A stretch of 64,000 nucleotides of DNA from Alphaproteobacteria bacterium (GTDB taxonomy: Bacteria; Pseudomonadota; Alphaproteobacteria; UBA9219; RFNS01): assembly GCA_037200005.1 (NCBI GenBank), contig JBBCGY010000001.1:664416-728415 (forward strand), in the 5' to 3' direction. How positions within the stretch are numbered: the stretch's first letter is position 1; each line of letters opens with the position of its first letter. Positions 1-8,281 of this stretch are shown one piece after another. Made by a program: the position numbers and the translations under genes. The notes below the pieces were generated by a model. The model was not told the DNA's origin and ran no database searches. It was given only the letters and a program-made list of their open reading frames with translations.

Positions 1-199
1 GCGCCGCTTCGCCGAACGTCGTCAAAATATGCCGCCAGATTTCCGCATGGCCGAGTTCTTCGATGGCGATATCCAGGATGGCGGCGGGCGAAGCGAACAG
101 GAACTGCAGCCGGTTGTCGTCCGCGACCGCGCCTTGCCACAGGCCGAGGAACAGTGCGGCGGGCAACAGCAGGACGATGATATTCCGAAGCCGGTTCAT
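1..199 (-). CDS. ABC transporter permease, N-terminal fragment
   Basis: Only the first 66 codons lie in the window; the gene runs off the left edge. The start is the ATG at 199-197, which overlaps the stop of the ATPase gene (ATGA). The peptide opens with a short basic stretch and one hydrophobic segment (about residues 6-22), followed by a periplasmic-looking stretch and the beginning of an I-L-T-T-F-G-E-A motif. That motif is typical of the region just before the second membrane segment in SsuC/TauC-type permeases. Placed after a binding protein and an SsuB/TauB-type ATPase, it should be the membrane subunit of a nitrate/sulfonate/taurine-type importer. The substrate cannot be read from the sequence. 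Confidence 0.8.
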   Translation of the reverse strand, partial: MNRLRNIIVLLLPAALFLGLWQGAVADDNRLQFLFASPAAILDIAIEELGHAEIWRHILTTFGEAA

Positions 200-960
200 G
201 CGGCGCTCCCGGCAATATTTCCAAGCGCCTGCCACAATCCGTGCATGATTTCGTCCATCGCTTCGTTGCGGTCGAGCGCGCCGTTGCCGCCGCTATCCGC
301 CAGGCGCAATTCCTTGAACAGGCGCGCGGGCTGGCGCGTCATCAGCAGAATCCGGTCGGCCAGGAAACACGCCTCCTCGACCGAGTGCGTGACGACCAGC
401 GCGCTGGCTTTGTTCGCGCGCACATAGGTTTTGACGAGATCGGCAAGCTCGCGCCGCGCCAGCACGTCGAGATTGCTCATCGGCTCGTCGAGCAGCAGCA
501 GGCGCGGCTGCAGCGCCAGCATGCGCGCCAGCAGCACACGCTGCCGCATGCCGCCCGAAAGCTGCGCCGGAGAATGACCGGCATAATCGCTAAGGCCGAC
601 TTGCGCAAGGGCGGCTGTGGCAGTCTCATGGGCTTCGCGTTTGCCGCGGCCCAGAAGTTCCGGCCCAAGCGCGACATTGGCGGCGGCGGAACGCCAGGGC
701 AGAAGGCGCGCGTTCTGCGCCAGATAGCCGAGCGCGGTGCCGGGCCGGGCGATTTCGGCCTCGATTGTTCCGCCGTCCGCCTTTTCTTGTCCCGCGAGGA
801 TGCGAAGCAAGGTGGTTTTGCCGCTGCCGCTCGCGCCGAGCAGACAGACGATTTCGCCAGGATTCAATGCAAGGGTGATGGAGTCGAGGATGGCCGCGGC
901 TTGGCCGTCATGCGCGCGGAATGTTTTGCTTATGTTTTTTGCGTGCAGTAACGGCGGCAT
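196..960 (-). CDS. ABC transporter ATP-binding protein, nitrate/sulfonate/taurine type
   Basis: This 254-residue cytoplasmic ATPase energises uptake by the neighbouring permease. Walker A (GASGSGKTT) is at about residues 42-50, the signature LSGGM at 134-138, Walker B with LLLLDEP at 154-160, and the switch histidine in VVTHSVEEA near 191. The length is normal for the SsuB/TauB/NrtD group, which the Q-loop region GYLAQNARLLPW also fits. The stop overlaps the permease start by 4 bases, so the two are probably translationally coupled. The binding-protein gene ends 17 bases upstream. Substrate unknown: members of this family carry sulfonates, nitrate, taurine or thiamine precursors. Confidence 0.92.
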   Translation of the reverse strand: MPPLLHAKNISKTFRAHDGQAAAILDSITLALNPGEIVCLLGASGSGKTTLLRILAGQEKADGGTIEAEIARPGTALGYLAQNARLLPWRSAAANVALGPELLGRGKREAHETATAALAQVGLSDYAGHSPAQLSGGMRQRVLLARMLALQPRLLLLDEPMSNLDVLARRELADLVKTYVRANKASALVVTHSVEEACFLADRILLMTRQPARLFKELRLADSGGNGALDRNEAMDEIMHGLWQALGNIAGSAA

Positions 961-977
961 GGAGATGGGGGCGAAAA

Positions 978-1958
978 CTATTTTTGCGCCTTGAGCGCGA
1001 AGCTGTTATCGACCGCGACTTCGGTGGCTTGCGGTTTCTTCAGTTCGCCGCTGTCGAGACGGGTTTTCAGCGACCGCTGCCAGAGGTCGCCAGCCACGGA
1101 AACCGAGCGCGGATAGATATCCATCGCCAACATTCTGTCCACGGCGGCCTTGATGACTTTCTCCGAAAGATTCGGATAAAGCTTTTTGCCGACATCATAT
1201 GAAGTCTGTGGGCTGCTATATATCAGGTCGACGGCCTGCTGCAGGCTGGCGACGACCTTCTGCACCGTCTCGGGATGAGATTTGATGTAATCCTCCGTCG
1301 TCGTGACGCCGGTGATGGCCTGCGGATCTGCCCAATCCGCGAGGTTCGCCACGACGCGATAGCCTTTGTCTTCGGTGACGGAGACGGTAGGCTCGATGTC
1401 GAAGGCAATATCGACCTTGTCCGTTTCCAAAAGCGGAATCTGGCCGCCGAACGGCGCCTGAACGATGGACAAATCCAGATTATGCGTGCGCTTAAGCTCG
1501 GTCAGGATCGTGTAAGTCGTCGAGGGTTCGGGAAAGGAGCTGACCCGCAGGCCGCCCAAATCTTCCGGTTTATCGATGCGCGGCACTTTGTCCTTGTTGG
1601 TCACGCCGCCAAGCGGAAGCTTGGTGATCATCATCGCGACGACTTTGCCGGGGCCGCCCTTGTCGTGGGAGATCGCGGTGAAGACCGGATCGCCCATGCC
1701 GAACTGCGCCGAGCCGCCGATGACGGCGGCGAAAATCTGGTCGTCATTGCCGGCGAACTTCAAATCGACGTCGAGGCCGTTCTTGGCGAAGATGCCTTCT
1801 TCCATCGCCACATAGAGCGGCATGTAGAGCAGGAATTTTTCCTTGCCGAATTGGGCGACGGTGATTTTTTCGAGCGGCGCGTCCGCGGCATGGGCTGGCG
1901 GCAGACTTAAGGGGAGAATAATAATCAGCAAAAAGACAAGCTGGCGAAGCGCGCGCAT
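978..1958 (-). CDS. ABC transporter substrate-binding protein (NMT1/SsuA-like)
   Basis: First gene of the import operon; encodes a periplasmic solute-binding protein of 326 residues. It has a Sec signal peptide of about 24 residues (basic MRALRQ start, long L/I core, cleavage near AHA-ADA). The mature part opens with EKITVAQFGKEKF and contains MPLYVAMEEGIFAKNGLDV, the classic opening of NMT1/THI5-like binding proteins (two-lobed class II fold). An in-frame TTG lies two codons upstream at 1964, but the ATG at 1958 has GGGGAG seven bases before it and is preferred. Family members bind sulfonates, nitrate, bicarbonate or pyrimidine precursors; the ligand here is unknown. Confidence 0.88.
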   Translation of the reverse strand: MRALRQLVFLLIIILPLSLPPAHAADAPLEKITVAQFGKEKFLLYMPLYVAMEEGIFAKNGLDVDLKFAGNDDQIFAAVIGGSAQFGMGDPVFTAISHDKGGPGKVVAMMITKLPLGGVTNKDKVPRIDKPEDLGGLRVSSFPEPSTTYTILTELKRTHNLDLSIVQAPFGGQIPLLETDKVDIAFDIEPTVSVTEDKGYRVVANLADWADPQAITGVTTTEDYIKSHPETVQKVVASLQQAVDLIYSSPQTSYDVGKKLYPNLSEKVIKAAVDRMLAMDIYPRSVSVAGDLWQRSLKTRLDSGELKKPQATEVAVDNSFALKAQK

Positions 1959-1990
1959 AGTCAAACTCCCCTAAAAGAACGAGATTGCTG

Positions 1991-2662
1991 TTACCCAAAC
2001 TCGCCCGGCGGCGGGTCGATGGGGATGTTGAGGTCTTCGAGCAGAAGCTCCTCGTTGGTCAGCTTCATCTGGCCGATGGTGAAATGCTCGTTCTCGTCGA
2101 GTTCCTGGTCGAACACGTCCATTTCCATCGGCGCGATCTTGATGTCGGTGCGGAACAGCGCGTTCTTGAACACCACGGTTCCGGTCAGCGTGAAAAGATT
2201 GTCGCGTCCGATGCCTTTATAAGTCACGGGCAGGAGCTTCTCGTTGACCTTCTGCTTTTCCTCGTCGGTGGCGTTCGGCAGCCACGAGACTTCCTCCGGC
2301 TTCTCGACGATGATGAAGCGGCCGAGCTGGCCGCGAACATAATGGAAAAAGAACTTGGCGTAGGGGATAACGGTCTTGCGGTCGAGCTTGATCGGCGCCT
2401 TGTCGTTCACGCGGTAGAGCGGCTCGTTGGTCCAGTTCATCAGATTGATGTCGTCCGGCTTATAGAGCATGTAGCGCTCGTTCGGCTCGGGCAATGTGGT
2501 GTCGGCCATGCCATAGAGCTTATAGTCCTCGTAGCAAGACATGCTGGCGGCGCGAACCCTGGTTTTTCCAACCGGCAGCTGATAGGGCGCGGCGGCGTTT
2601 ACTTCGGCCACGATGCGGTTCGCCTCGGCGGCGTCGAATTCAAGCCAGTCCATATAGATCAT
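1991..2662 (-). CDS. conserved hypothetical protein, about 223 residues
   Basis: I do not recognise a named family. The product is a soluble, acidic protein without signal peptide or membrane segment. It is rich in aromatic residues (MIYMDWLEF start, KFFFHYVRG in the middle) and ends in a proline-rich tail (IPIDPPPGEFG). The ATG at 2662 is chosen because GGGAG sits eight bases upstream; an in-frame ATG at 2695 would add 11 residues. It lies 27 bases upstream of the binding-protein start on the same strand, so it may be the first gene of the ABC operon. That placement is the only hint of function. Confidence 0.7.
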   Translation of the reverse strand: MIYMDWLEFDAAEANRIVAEVNAAAPYQLPVGKTRVRAASMSCYEDYKLYGMADTTLPEPNERYMLYKPDDINLMNWTNEPLYRVNDKAPIKLDRKTVIPYAKFFFHYVRGQLGRFIIVEKPEEVSWLPNATDEEKQKVNEKLLPVTYKGIGRDNLFTLTGTVVFKNALFRTDIKIAPMEMDVFDQELDENEHFTIGQMKLTNEELLLEDLNIPIDPPPGEFG

Positions 2663-2815
2663 TGTGCTTCTCCCATTTCTTTTATCCATAAACACTTCCG
2701 AGGGATTTGTCTAAGGCGTTTTTGCGTTGCGAAAGAGAGAGTTTTTCCGGTTTTCCGTAACGCTTCCTTAAATCCGGGCGGGTTATAGTCAAGCAAGGAG
2801 GCGTGCGAGTCGGCC

Positions 2816-3205
2816 ATGAAAAGAGGCTGGTTCAAAAGATGTAATGCGAGGCCGTTACTGGGCATCACGGCCATGGTTCTGCTTACGTTTGGCGCCGCCC
2901 ATGCTTCCACGGGTGACGTGCGCATCGAGCAACAATTCAGTGGTATTCCCGTTTTCGCTTTGGTCGATAAATTATGCGTTCATGCCGTCACGGTGTGCGG
3001 CCGCGAACTGCAGCCCCTCGGCGTCGAGGTGGGGGGCACCTTCACCGTCAGGATCGAAAATCACTATAAATCGACATATGAGTGCGCCATGATCGACGGC
3101 GTCGCGACCTGGGTTCCGACCACGGTCGAGGGGACGTGCAATTCGCCTCCCGTCGTCACTTTGCCCGCCAAATATGATGAAACCGACGCGTGGAATGTCG
3201 GCTGA
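2816..3205 (+). CDS. small secreted protein of unknown function
   Basis: Encodes 129 residues with a clear signal peptide: basic MKRGWFKRCNARP, hydrophobic core around residues 14-26, cleavage after GAAHA. The mature part is about 99 residues and has four cysteines (VDKLCVHAVTVCG, YECAM, GTCNSP), enough for two disulfides, which suits a periplasmic or secreted protein. No domain is recognised. A GGAGG lies about 17 bases before the ATG, further than usual, so the start is not certain. It converges with the lipoprotein gene, whose stop lies 3 bases beyond its own stop. Confidence 0.6.
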   Translation: MKRGWFKRCNARPLLGITAMVLLTFGAAHASTGDVRIEQQFSGIPVFALVDKLCVHAVTVCGRELQPLGVEVGGTFTVRIENHYKSTYECAMIDGVATWVPTTVEGTCNSPPVVTLPAKYDETDAWNVG

Positions 3206-3208
3206 TAT

Positions 3209-3730
3209 CTATAGGCCGTAGGATTGATTATAGCAGTAAGATACCACGCTCAATTCCCGTTCCTGCGGCGAATTGGGAATCGGCGTCTGTGATTGAGGCC
3301 ATCCGGCGCGGTACCAGGTTCCATAATAGATGTCATAGCATTCGACCGGCGCGACGCATGTGCCGGAGACGTCATTCGGCGAAGCGCATATGAAATTAAG
3401 TCCGGTCGGCCTCGTGCAGGCTGCCTTCTGGTCATTGACGCCGTAGATATTGACGTCATAAGAATTCGCGCATGCCACAAACTCCCTGCCGATATTCTTG
3501 CAGGTCAGGGAATCATAACTGACGCACGTCGCGCCGAAGGGTTCGGCTTGCCGGAAGAGGGATGTTCCATATATCGTGCCCGTGCCAGCCGGTATGCCTG
3601 GTCCGCTCGGTACGCCTGTGCTTCCCGACGGTCCCTGCTGGATGCCGCCACGGGTGTCACGGGTATCAATTCCGCAGGCGCTAAGCGCCAGAACGGCGGC
3701 GGCGGCGAAAGAGGCATTTATGGGCTTCAT
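3209..3730 (-). CDS. predicted cysteine-rich lipoprotein
   Basis: The open frame extends upstream to 3820, but the ATG at 3730 gives a perfect lipoprotein signal: basic MKP, hydrophobic core, lipobox LSAC with Cys20. The mature protein of about 154 residues begins with a Gly/Pro/Ser/Thr-rich linker (residues 30-55), typical of an anchored spacer. It then continues into a compact domain with at least eight cysteines and many tyrosines. I find no named family. Residue after the lipid-modified cysteine is Gly, which usually means outer-membrane sorting. It shares an AT-richer patch (3.2-4.1 kb) with its neighbours. Confidence 0.62.
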   Translation of the reverse strand: MKPINASFAAAAVLALSACGIDTRDTRGGIQQGPSGSTGVPSGPGIPAGTGTIYGTSLFRQAEPFGATCVSYDSLTCKNIGREFVACANSYDVNIYGVNDQKAACTRPTGLNFICASPNDVSGTCVAPVECYDIYYGTWYRAGWPQSQTPIPNSPQERELSVVSYCYNQSYGL

Positions 3731-3798
3731 ATCTATTTTCCTGAATCGTGGAGCGTTCCGAATATCTGTGGAACTGCCGTCTATCGATCCATTTAACT

Positions 3799-4023
3799 CT
3801 ATATTTTCTTCAGAAAGCAAGCCTTAAGCACCAGGTTTTTTACTTTCTCCGTACGGCATTCAACTTCTTCATCATTGGATGTGAGGCGAATATTCTTGAT
3901 AACCGTTCCTCTTTTGAGGGTCACGGAAGAGCCTTTTACGTTTAAATCCTTGATAAGCTGGACGGAGTCTCCCGTTTCAAGCTTGGTTCCGTTGCTATCT
4001 TTTACATCGATAGTGTCATTCAT
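3799..4023 (-). CDS. PhnA/YjdM C-terminal domain protein
   Basis: A 74-residue protein that matches the C-terminal domain of PhnA/YjdM along nearly its whole length. The conserved track is V-K-D-S-N-G, G-D-S-V-x-x-I-K-D-L, V-K-G-S-S, L-K-R-G-T and I-K-N-I-R-L. The N-terminal zinc ribbon of full-length PhnA (about 110 residues) is absent, so this is a stand-alone SH3-like beta-barrel domain. Despite the historical name alkylphosphonate utilisation protein, no enzyme activity follows from this domain. It has no operon partner; the lipoprotein start lies downstream on the same strand. Confidence 0.8.
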   Translation of the reverse strand: MNDTIDVKDSNGTKLETGDSVQLIKDLNVKGSSVTLKRGTVIKNIRLTSNDEEVECRTEKVKNLVLKACFLKKI

Positions 4024-4143
4024 AATTTATTTCCCAAGCATGGCGAATTGTGATGCTCTATTCGTAGGGGTTCATGTGGTTCTTAACAATAGAAACTTTA
4101 TGCCAATCACTTCGGATTCCTTCCTGAAACATCTTATCAAGCG

Positions 4144-4764
4144 ATGTGCCCCGCCATGACCATGCCCCTTCAAAAAGCCATTGCCCGGAAAGTTGCCGAC
4201 GGCGCGACGTTTCTTTCCGCATTAACCATGCTCGCTCTTGTGGGCATGATAAGCCTATGGTTGGTTATGCCGGTGATGGCTGAAAATCCCGACAACGATA
4301 ATCTGCCCGCCGCGATCAATGCGCAGGCTGGCGTTCCCTTGGCGAAAGTAGGAAGCGGCACCTACCGCAAATTCGGATTCTCCGTTTACCGGGCTTCGTT
4401 ATGGGCCCCCGGCGGTTCCTGGGACGCCGCCAAGCCCTATGCTCTGCGGCTGTCCTATGCGCGCAGCCTTTCTCGCGATACGCTGGTCGACGGGGTCATG
4501 GACGGCATCCGCGAGCAGAAAACCGCCAGCGAAGCCATGCTGGTTCGCTGGACGCAATCGATGAACCAGACTTTGCCTGCCGTCAGCGACGGCGACGAGA
4601 TCATCGGCCTGGCGCTTCCCGGCAAGGACTCCCTGCTATTCTACAATGGCAAGCAGATCATGCGGATCGAGGATAGCGATCTCAGCGCGGCTTTTTTCCG
4701 GGTATGGCTGGGCGAGCAAGCCGATGAATCGCTGCGCGATAAACTGCTGGGCCGCGATCAGTAG
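4144..4764 (+). CDS. chalcone isomerase-like secreted/anchored protein
   Basis: Encodes 206 residues with an N-terminal hydrophobic segment (about residues 25-46, signal peptide or anchor ending in VMA). The rest resembles the bacterial chalcone-isomerase-like family: G-x-G-T-Y-R-K-F-G-F-x-V-Y-x-A-S-L-W near residue 72, then LRLSYARSLSRD, and a C-terminal FYNGKQIMRIED followed by AFFRVWLGE. Bacterial members are not flavonoid enzymes; the fold is thought to bind fatty-acid-like ligands, which is knowledge of the fold rather than of this gene. Alternative ATGs exist at 4156 and 4162 and none has a strong ribosome site. It converges with ydbL, 3 bases apart. Confidence 0.8.
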   Translation: MCPAMTMPLQKAIARKVADGATFLSALTMLALVGMISLWLVMPVMAENPDNDNLPAAINAQAGVPLAKVGSGTYRKFGFSVYRASLWAPGGSWDAAKPYALRLSYARSLSRDTLVDGVMDGIREQKTASEAMLVRWTQSMNQTLPAVSDGDEIIGLALPGKDSLLFYNGKQIMRIEDSDLSAAFFRVWLGEQADESLRDKLLGRDQ

Positions 4765-4767
4765 TCG

Positions 4768-5094
4768 TTATCGCGTTTTCCAGCTGCCGTCGGAGCCTTG
4801 GTAGCGCGTGCCCGGCTCCAGCCCTTTGATAACCTGCACGGCGGCAAGTTTGGCGACGACATCGGCGGGCTGGCCGTTGTCCTTGGAAATGCGCTCATAT
4901 TCCTGCCGTCTTTTGGCGTTGACTTCGGCGGCCAGCGCATTGACTTCCGGGTCTTGCTTTAAGGCCGCGACATAGCCGTCGGCTTTCTCGCCGATCAGGC
5001 CGGTGCTGCGCGCTTGATGCAGATCGAGGGCGAAAGCGGGAGACGCCGCCAGCAAGCCGATCATGACCAGGAAAATCGAAAGCTGTTTTTGCAT
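4768..5094 (-). CDS. ydbL: YdbL family (DUF1318) periplasmic protein
   Basis: A 108-residue protein with a cleavable signal peptide (MQKQLSIFLVMIGLLAASPAFA). The mature domain has the DUF1318 pattern: L-x-x-A-R-x-x-G-L-I-G-E-x-x-D-G-Y, then V-N-x-K-R-x-x-x-Y-x-x-I-S, ending in the G-x-x-Y motif GTRYQGSDGSW. In E. coli YdbL is the periplasmic partner of the YdbH-YnbE intermembrane lipid bridge. Here it is the last gene of a ydbH-ynbE-ydbL series on the minus strand, 18 bases after ynbE, which supports the assignment. Confidence 0.9.
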   Translation of the reverse strand: MQKQLSIFLVMIGLLAASPAFALDLHQARSTGLIGEKADGYVAALKQDPEVNALAAEVNAKRRQEYERISKDNGQPADVVAKLAAVQVIKGLEPGTRYQGSDGSWKTR

Positions 5095-5112
5095 GGAAGC
5101 CTCGCGCTAAAA

Positions 5113-5301
5113 CTAAAAGATGTCTTTGTTCTTGGTGATCGTCGCCTGCACGTCTTTTTCGATCTCCACTTTGATGTGATGCTCGATATTGATGTTCAGA
5201 TTGATTTCGATCGGCTTTTCCGGCGCTTGCAATTGCACGGTCGGCGTGCAGGCCGCCGCCGCGAACATGGCGAGAAGAAGACAGGCGCTATGGTTTCGCA
5301 T
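5113..5301 (-). CDS. ynbE: YnbE-like outer-membrane lipoprotein
   Basis: A 62-residue lipoprotein: short basic start, hydrophobic core, and lipobox AAAC at residues 15-18. The mature part is a small beta-prone peptide (T-P-T-V-Q-L, then I-E-I-N-L-N-I-N-I, then H-H-I-K-V-E-I-E-K). Alternating hydrophobic residues are characteristic of YnbE, which polymerises by beta-strand augmentation onto YdbH. The start overlaps the 3' end of ydbH by 14 bases, indicating tight coupling. Size and context fit the family well. Confidence 0.88.
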   Translation of the reverse strand: MRNHSACLLLAMFAAAACTPTVQLQAPEKPIEINLNINIEHHIKVEIEKDVQATITKNKDIF

Positions 5302-6337
5302 TTCGACCCTGCTGCATGAGTTTTCCGGGATCAGACAAAGGGATCAGGCTTTGCTGGACGAAACTTAGCACATCGCCGGTCAAATGCACGTTCAATTTCA
5401 CGGCCCGTCCGTTATCGACGGCGGGGTTGCTGCCTTCCACCGTCAGCAATGCCGAAAGCTTGCCCTCTTTGTCGCTGTTCATGCCGATGGTCAGATACGA
5501 ATAATGCAGATCCTTGAGCACGTCGCGCACCAGCGCGATTTGCTCGTTGTCGCCCGGTATGACCTCGGGGGCAATAGCGATGGTTCCCGGCTGGATCGCT
5601 TGCAGTTTTCCTTCATCGACCAGGATCGCGCCATCGGCTTTCAAGGTGACCGGCAGCGCGCCGGAAACCAGACCTTGGGCGGAAGCCCGGTTGCCGGTCA
5701 ATTGCTGGAGCAGCGCGTCGAGCGATATTTTCTCGACCTGAAGATCGATCGTCAGGTCGCGCTTCTGGCCGCCGAGCGGCAGCGCCACGTCATGCGCCGA
5801 CACTTTGCCGCCATTCCATGGCATGGCCGCCCGGACGATGTTCAGGCGGGACTTTTCGGGCGCGGCGAATATTTGATCGACATTGAATTCCGCCTGCCAT
5901 GCATGGTCGGCGCTCGCCAGTTTTCCGTCCAGCGCGAGGCGCTCGGCGTCCGCCGTCAATGTCCCGCCGCCATTTAAGACCGCGATGGGCAATCCCAACC
6001 CTTCGATAACGATATCGGCGATCCGCCACTTTCCGCGCCACTGCCTGTAATCCGCGCCGGGCGCCCCCTCCAGCGCCAGATCGCGCGCCGCGACGGCGAT
6101 GCCCTGCGCTCCGAAGGCGATATCTTTGAGAGCGATGCCCGTCAGGCCCATGTCCGTCACGGTGAGCCGGGGATTCTGCAAGCCTCCGGCCTGAAGCATG
6201 GCCGCGAGCCTGCCGCCGACGAACGGCTTCCATGGCCATAGCATCGCCAGCGCGAGCAGCAGCGTGACCGCAACCGCGCAGACGATTAACAGGCGTTTGG
6301 CGAATTTAAGAAACCTCATCATGGAATTTTCTATCAT
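5288..6337 (-). CDS. YdbH-like intermembrane lipid-transport protein (short form)
   Basis: Encodes about 349 residues: a cytoplasmic N-terminus (MMRFLKFAKR), one membrane anchor (about residues 17-38), then a long periplasmic beta-rich region with repeated amphipathic strands. The C-terminal part (LTIDLQVEKISLDALLQQL, then GTIAIAPEVIPGD, then D-L-H-Y-S-Y-L) corresponds to the DctA-YdbH domain of YdbH. E. coli YdbH is about 880 residues, so this version is less than half that length, even though the anchor and C-terminus are both present. ATG 6337 has AAGG in register; in-frame ATGs at 6358 and 6322 are alternatives. ynbE and ydbL follow directly. Confidence 0.8.
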   Translation of the reverse strand: MIENSMMRFLKFAKRLLIVCAVAVTLLLALAMLWPWKPFVGGRLAAMLQAGGLQNPRLTVTDMGLTGIALKDIAFGAQGIAVAARDLALEGAPGADYRQWRGKWRIADIVIEGLGLPIAVLNGGGTLTADAERLALDGKLASADHAWQAEFNVDQIFAAPEKSRLNIVRAAMPWNGGKVSAHDVALPLGGQKRDLTIDLQVEKISLDALLQQLTGNRASAQGLVSGALPVTLKADGAILVDEGKLQAIQPGTIAIAPEVIPGDNEQIALVRDVLKDLHYSYLTIGMNSDKEGKLSALLTVEGSNPAVDNGRAVKLNVHLTGDVLSFVQQSLIPLSDPGKLMQQGRNAKP

Positions 6338-6417
6338 CAAAACCTTATGTTTTCCCATCTTTAATCTTGCATTTTATGCGCCCGCCATATGATCTGCGGT
6401 CGGAGGGCGGCGCGCTT

Positions 6418-7500
6418 ATGATCCGGGACAAAGACACCCATCTCGAATTTTATCTGACGTCCGGGGATGCCTGGGCGGCGATGGAGCGCGACTGCCTGGC
6501 CGCCGGGGAGTCGATCGAACTCGAACAATACATCCTGGCGAATGACGCGCTCGGTAATAGGTTTCTCGAAATTTTCGCCGAAAAAGCGAAGGCGGGGGTC
6601 AAGGTTTCACTGATGCTGGACACGGTGGGCAGCCGCGGCGTGCTGAATTCTCCCATCATAGAATCCATCCGCCGCCATGGCGGCAGGGTATTTTTCTACA
6701 ATCCCATCGCCTGGTGGAATATTTTCATGCCTTCGACCTGGTATCCCCGCAACCATACGAAAACCATGCTCATCGACTCGAAGGCCGCTTATACGGGCGG
6801 CGTATGTCTTGCGGAATTCATGAGGCCGTGGCGCGATACGCAGGTTCGTTTCACCGGACGGCTCGTCGATGACGTCAAGCGGGACTTTGCCTGCCTGTGG
6901 GACTGGGCGGCGAAGGGAAAGAGCTTGGTTCGTAAATGCGCCTCGCAGGGCAAGGGCTTGCTGCGCTATGGCGTGGGCGAGCCGCATTTGGGAATGAATC
7001 CGGTTTACCGGGAATTGCTGTCGGAAATTCGAAGAGCGGAGCGCCAAATCAGTCTGGTGACGCCATATTTCTTCCCGCCGTTGCGGCTGCGTAGAAGGCT
7101 GGGGGCGGCGGCGAGGCGAGGGGTGCAGGTTACGGTGATCATGGCGGAGGAAACCGACATATCTTTCGCCGGCCATATCGCTCAATCATATATTCCGTAT
7201 TTTCTGCGGCGCGGAATTCGCATCCTGCTTTATACTAAAAGCACGCTCCATGCCAAATATGCCGTCATCGACGACCGCTGGGCGACGGTCGGCAGCACCA
7301 ATCTCGATTATTTAAGCCTCCTTCATAATCGCGAGGCCAATATCGTCGCCACCGACGCGATTTTCATTGGCGAGCTGGCCCGGCATTTTCAAAACGATAG
7401 GGATGGCTGCGTCGAGGCGACGTGGGAATATCTGCGCCGCAAGCCATTGTGGCATCGCATCATCGGCCGTCTCGGGCGTCCGTTCAGAAAGCTGCTGTGA
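6418..7500 (+). CDS. phospholipase D-family protein, cardiolipin synthase-like
   Basis: A 360-residue enzyme with two HKD motifs. The first is HTKTMLIDSKAAYTGG (about residue 119) and the second is HAKYAVIDDRWATVGSTN (about residue 278), each followed by the usual downstream G-x-x-N or G-G. This is the layout of bacterial cardiolipin synthases, which join two phospholipids or transfer phosphatidyl groups. It lacks the N-terminal double membrane segment of ClsA, like ClsB. ATG 6418 is preferred because GGAGG lies about 12 bases upstream; the frame is open back to 6367. Its TGA overlaps the next ATG (TGATG). Confidence 0.88.
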   Translation: MIRDKDTHLEFYLTSGDAWAAMERDCLAAGESIELEQYILANDALGNRFLEIFAEKAKAGVKVSLMLDTVGSRGVLNSPIIESIRRHGGRVFFYNPIAWWNIFMPSTWYPRNHTKTMLIDSKAAYTGGVCLAEFMRPWRDTQVRFTGRLVDDVKRDFACLWDWAAKGKSLVRKCASQGKGLLRYGVGEPHLGMNPVYRELLSEIRRAERQISLVTPYFFPPLRLRRRLGAAARRGVQVTVIMAEETDISFAGHIAQSYIPYFLRRGIRILLYTKSTLHAKYAVIDDRWATVGSTNLDYLSLLHNREANIVATDAIFIGELARHFQNDRDGCVEATWEYLRRKPLWHRIIGRLGRPFRKLL

Positions 7501-8243
7501 TGAAAATCCTGTTCAGCAATATCGGCTATGCCAAAGGGATCGGCGGGACTCTGCTGGAGCATCTCACGCGGCTGGACCGGCATATATACACCGCGCCCAT
7601 CGTTCAGAAGCATGCGCTGGCGCAGCTGAAGACGATCATCGACGGCGAAAATCCCGATCTGTGCTGTTTCGTGGAGATCGACAAGGGGTCGTTCCATTCC
7701 GGCTATTTCAACCAGATCGCGCCTCTGATGGATGAGGATTACCGTTTTCACGATATCGCCGACAAATACGGCGCGAGCAGCCTATTGGGGCGGATGCCGC
7801 TGCATGCCGGAAAATGCAATGCCTTCCTGGCGAAAACGTCTTTTCCCTATGAGCGGCTTTATTTCACGCACGGCAATAAGCGGCTGATCTACCGGATCGC
7901 ATTGCCCGGCGATATCACGCTGTTTTTCGCCCATTTTTCGCTGCAGCGCAAAGTCCGGGAGAAGCAGTTCCGCGAAATCAACCGATTGCTCAAGGAAACC
8001 GCCGGCGAGATTATCATCATGGCGGATTTTAACATCCTCAACGGATTTTCGGAATTGTCGCCGCTGCTCGGCGGCACCGATCTGCATGTGCTGAATCTCG
8101 AAACCGAGCATACGTTCACATTCCACCGCAGCAAACTGGTTCTCGATCTTTGCCTGTGTTCGGCGAGCCTAGCCCGCCGCGCTACGCTCAAGGTCATTCA
8201 GCAGCCTTTTTCCGATCACGCCGCCTTGCTGCTGGATTATTAA
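7500..8243 (+). CDS. endonuclease/exonuclease/phosphatase (EEP) family protein
   Basis: A 247-residue protein of the DNase I/AP-endonuclease superfamily. Visible elements are an N-terminal L-F-S-N-I-G-Y, P-D-L-C-C-F-V-E-I-D near residue 58 (metal-binding Glu), I-I-I-M-A-D-F-N-I-L near residue 175 (the GDFN equivalent), and a C-terminal S-D-H-A-A-L (catalytic Asp-His). The hydrolysed bond could be in DNA, phosphoinositides or sphingomyelin-type lipids. Translational coupling to a phospholipase D-like gene by a one-base overlap hints at a lipid substrate, which is inference. No signal peptide is seen. Confidence 0.85.
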   Translation: MKILFSNIGYAKGIGGTLLEHLTRLDRHIYTAPIVQKHALAQLKTIIDGENPDLCCFVEIDKGSFHSGYFNQIAPLMDEDYRFHDIADKYGASSLLGRMPLHAGKCNAFLAKTSFPYERLYFTHGNKRLIYRIALPGDITLFFAHFSLQRKVREKQFREINRLLKETAGEIIIMADFNILNGFSELSPLLGGTDLHVLNLETEHTFTFHRSKLVLDLCLCSASLARRATLKVIQQPFSDHAALLLDY

Positions 8244-8281
8244 CCATTGCCGCATGCCCGGTTAGGCGATAAATTCCTCCC

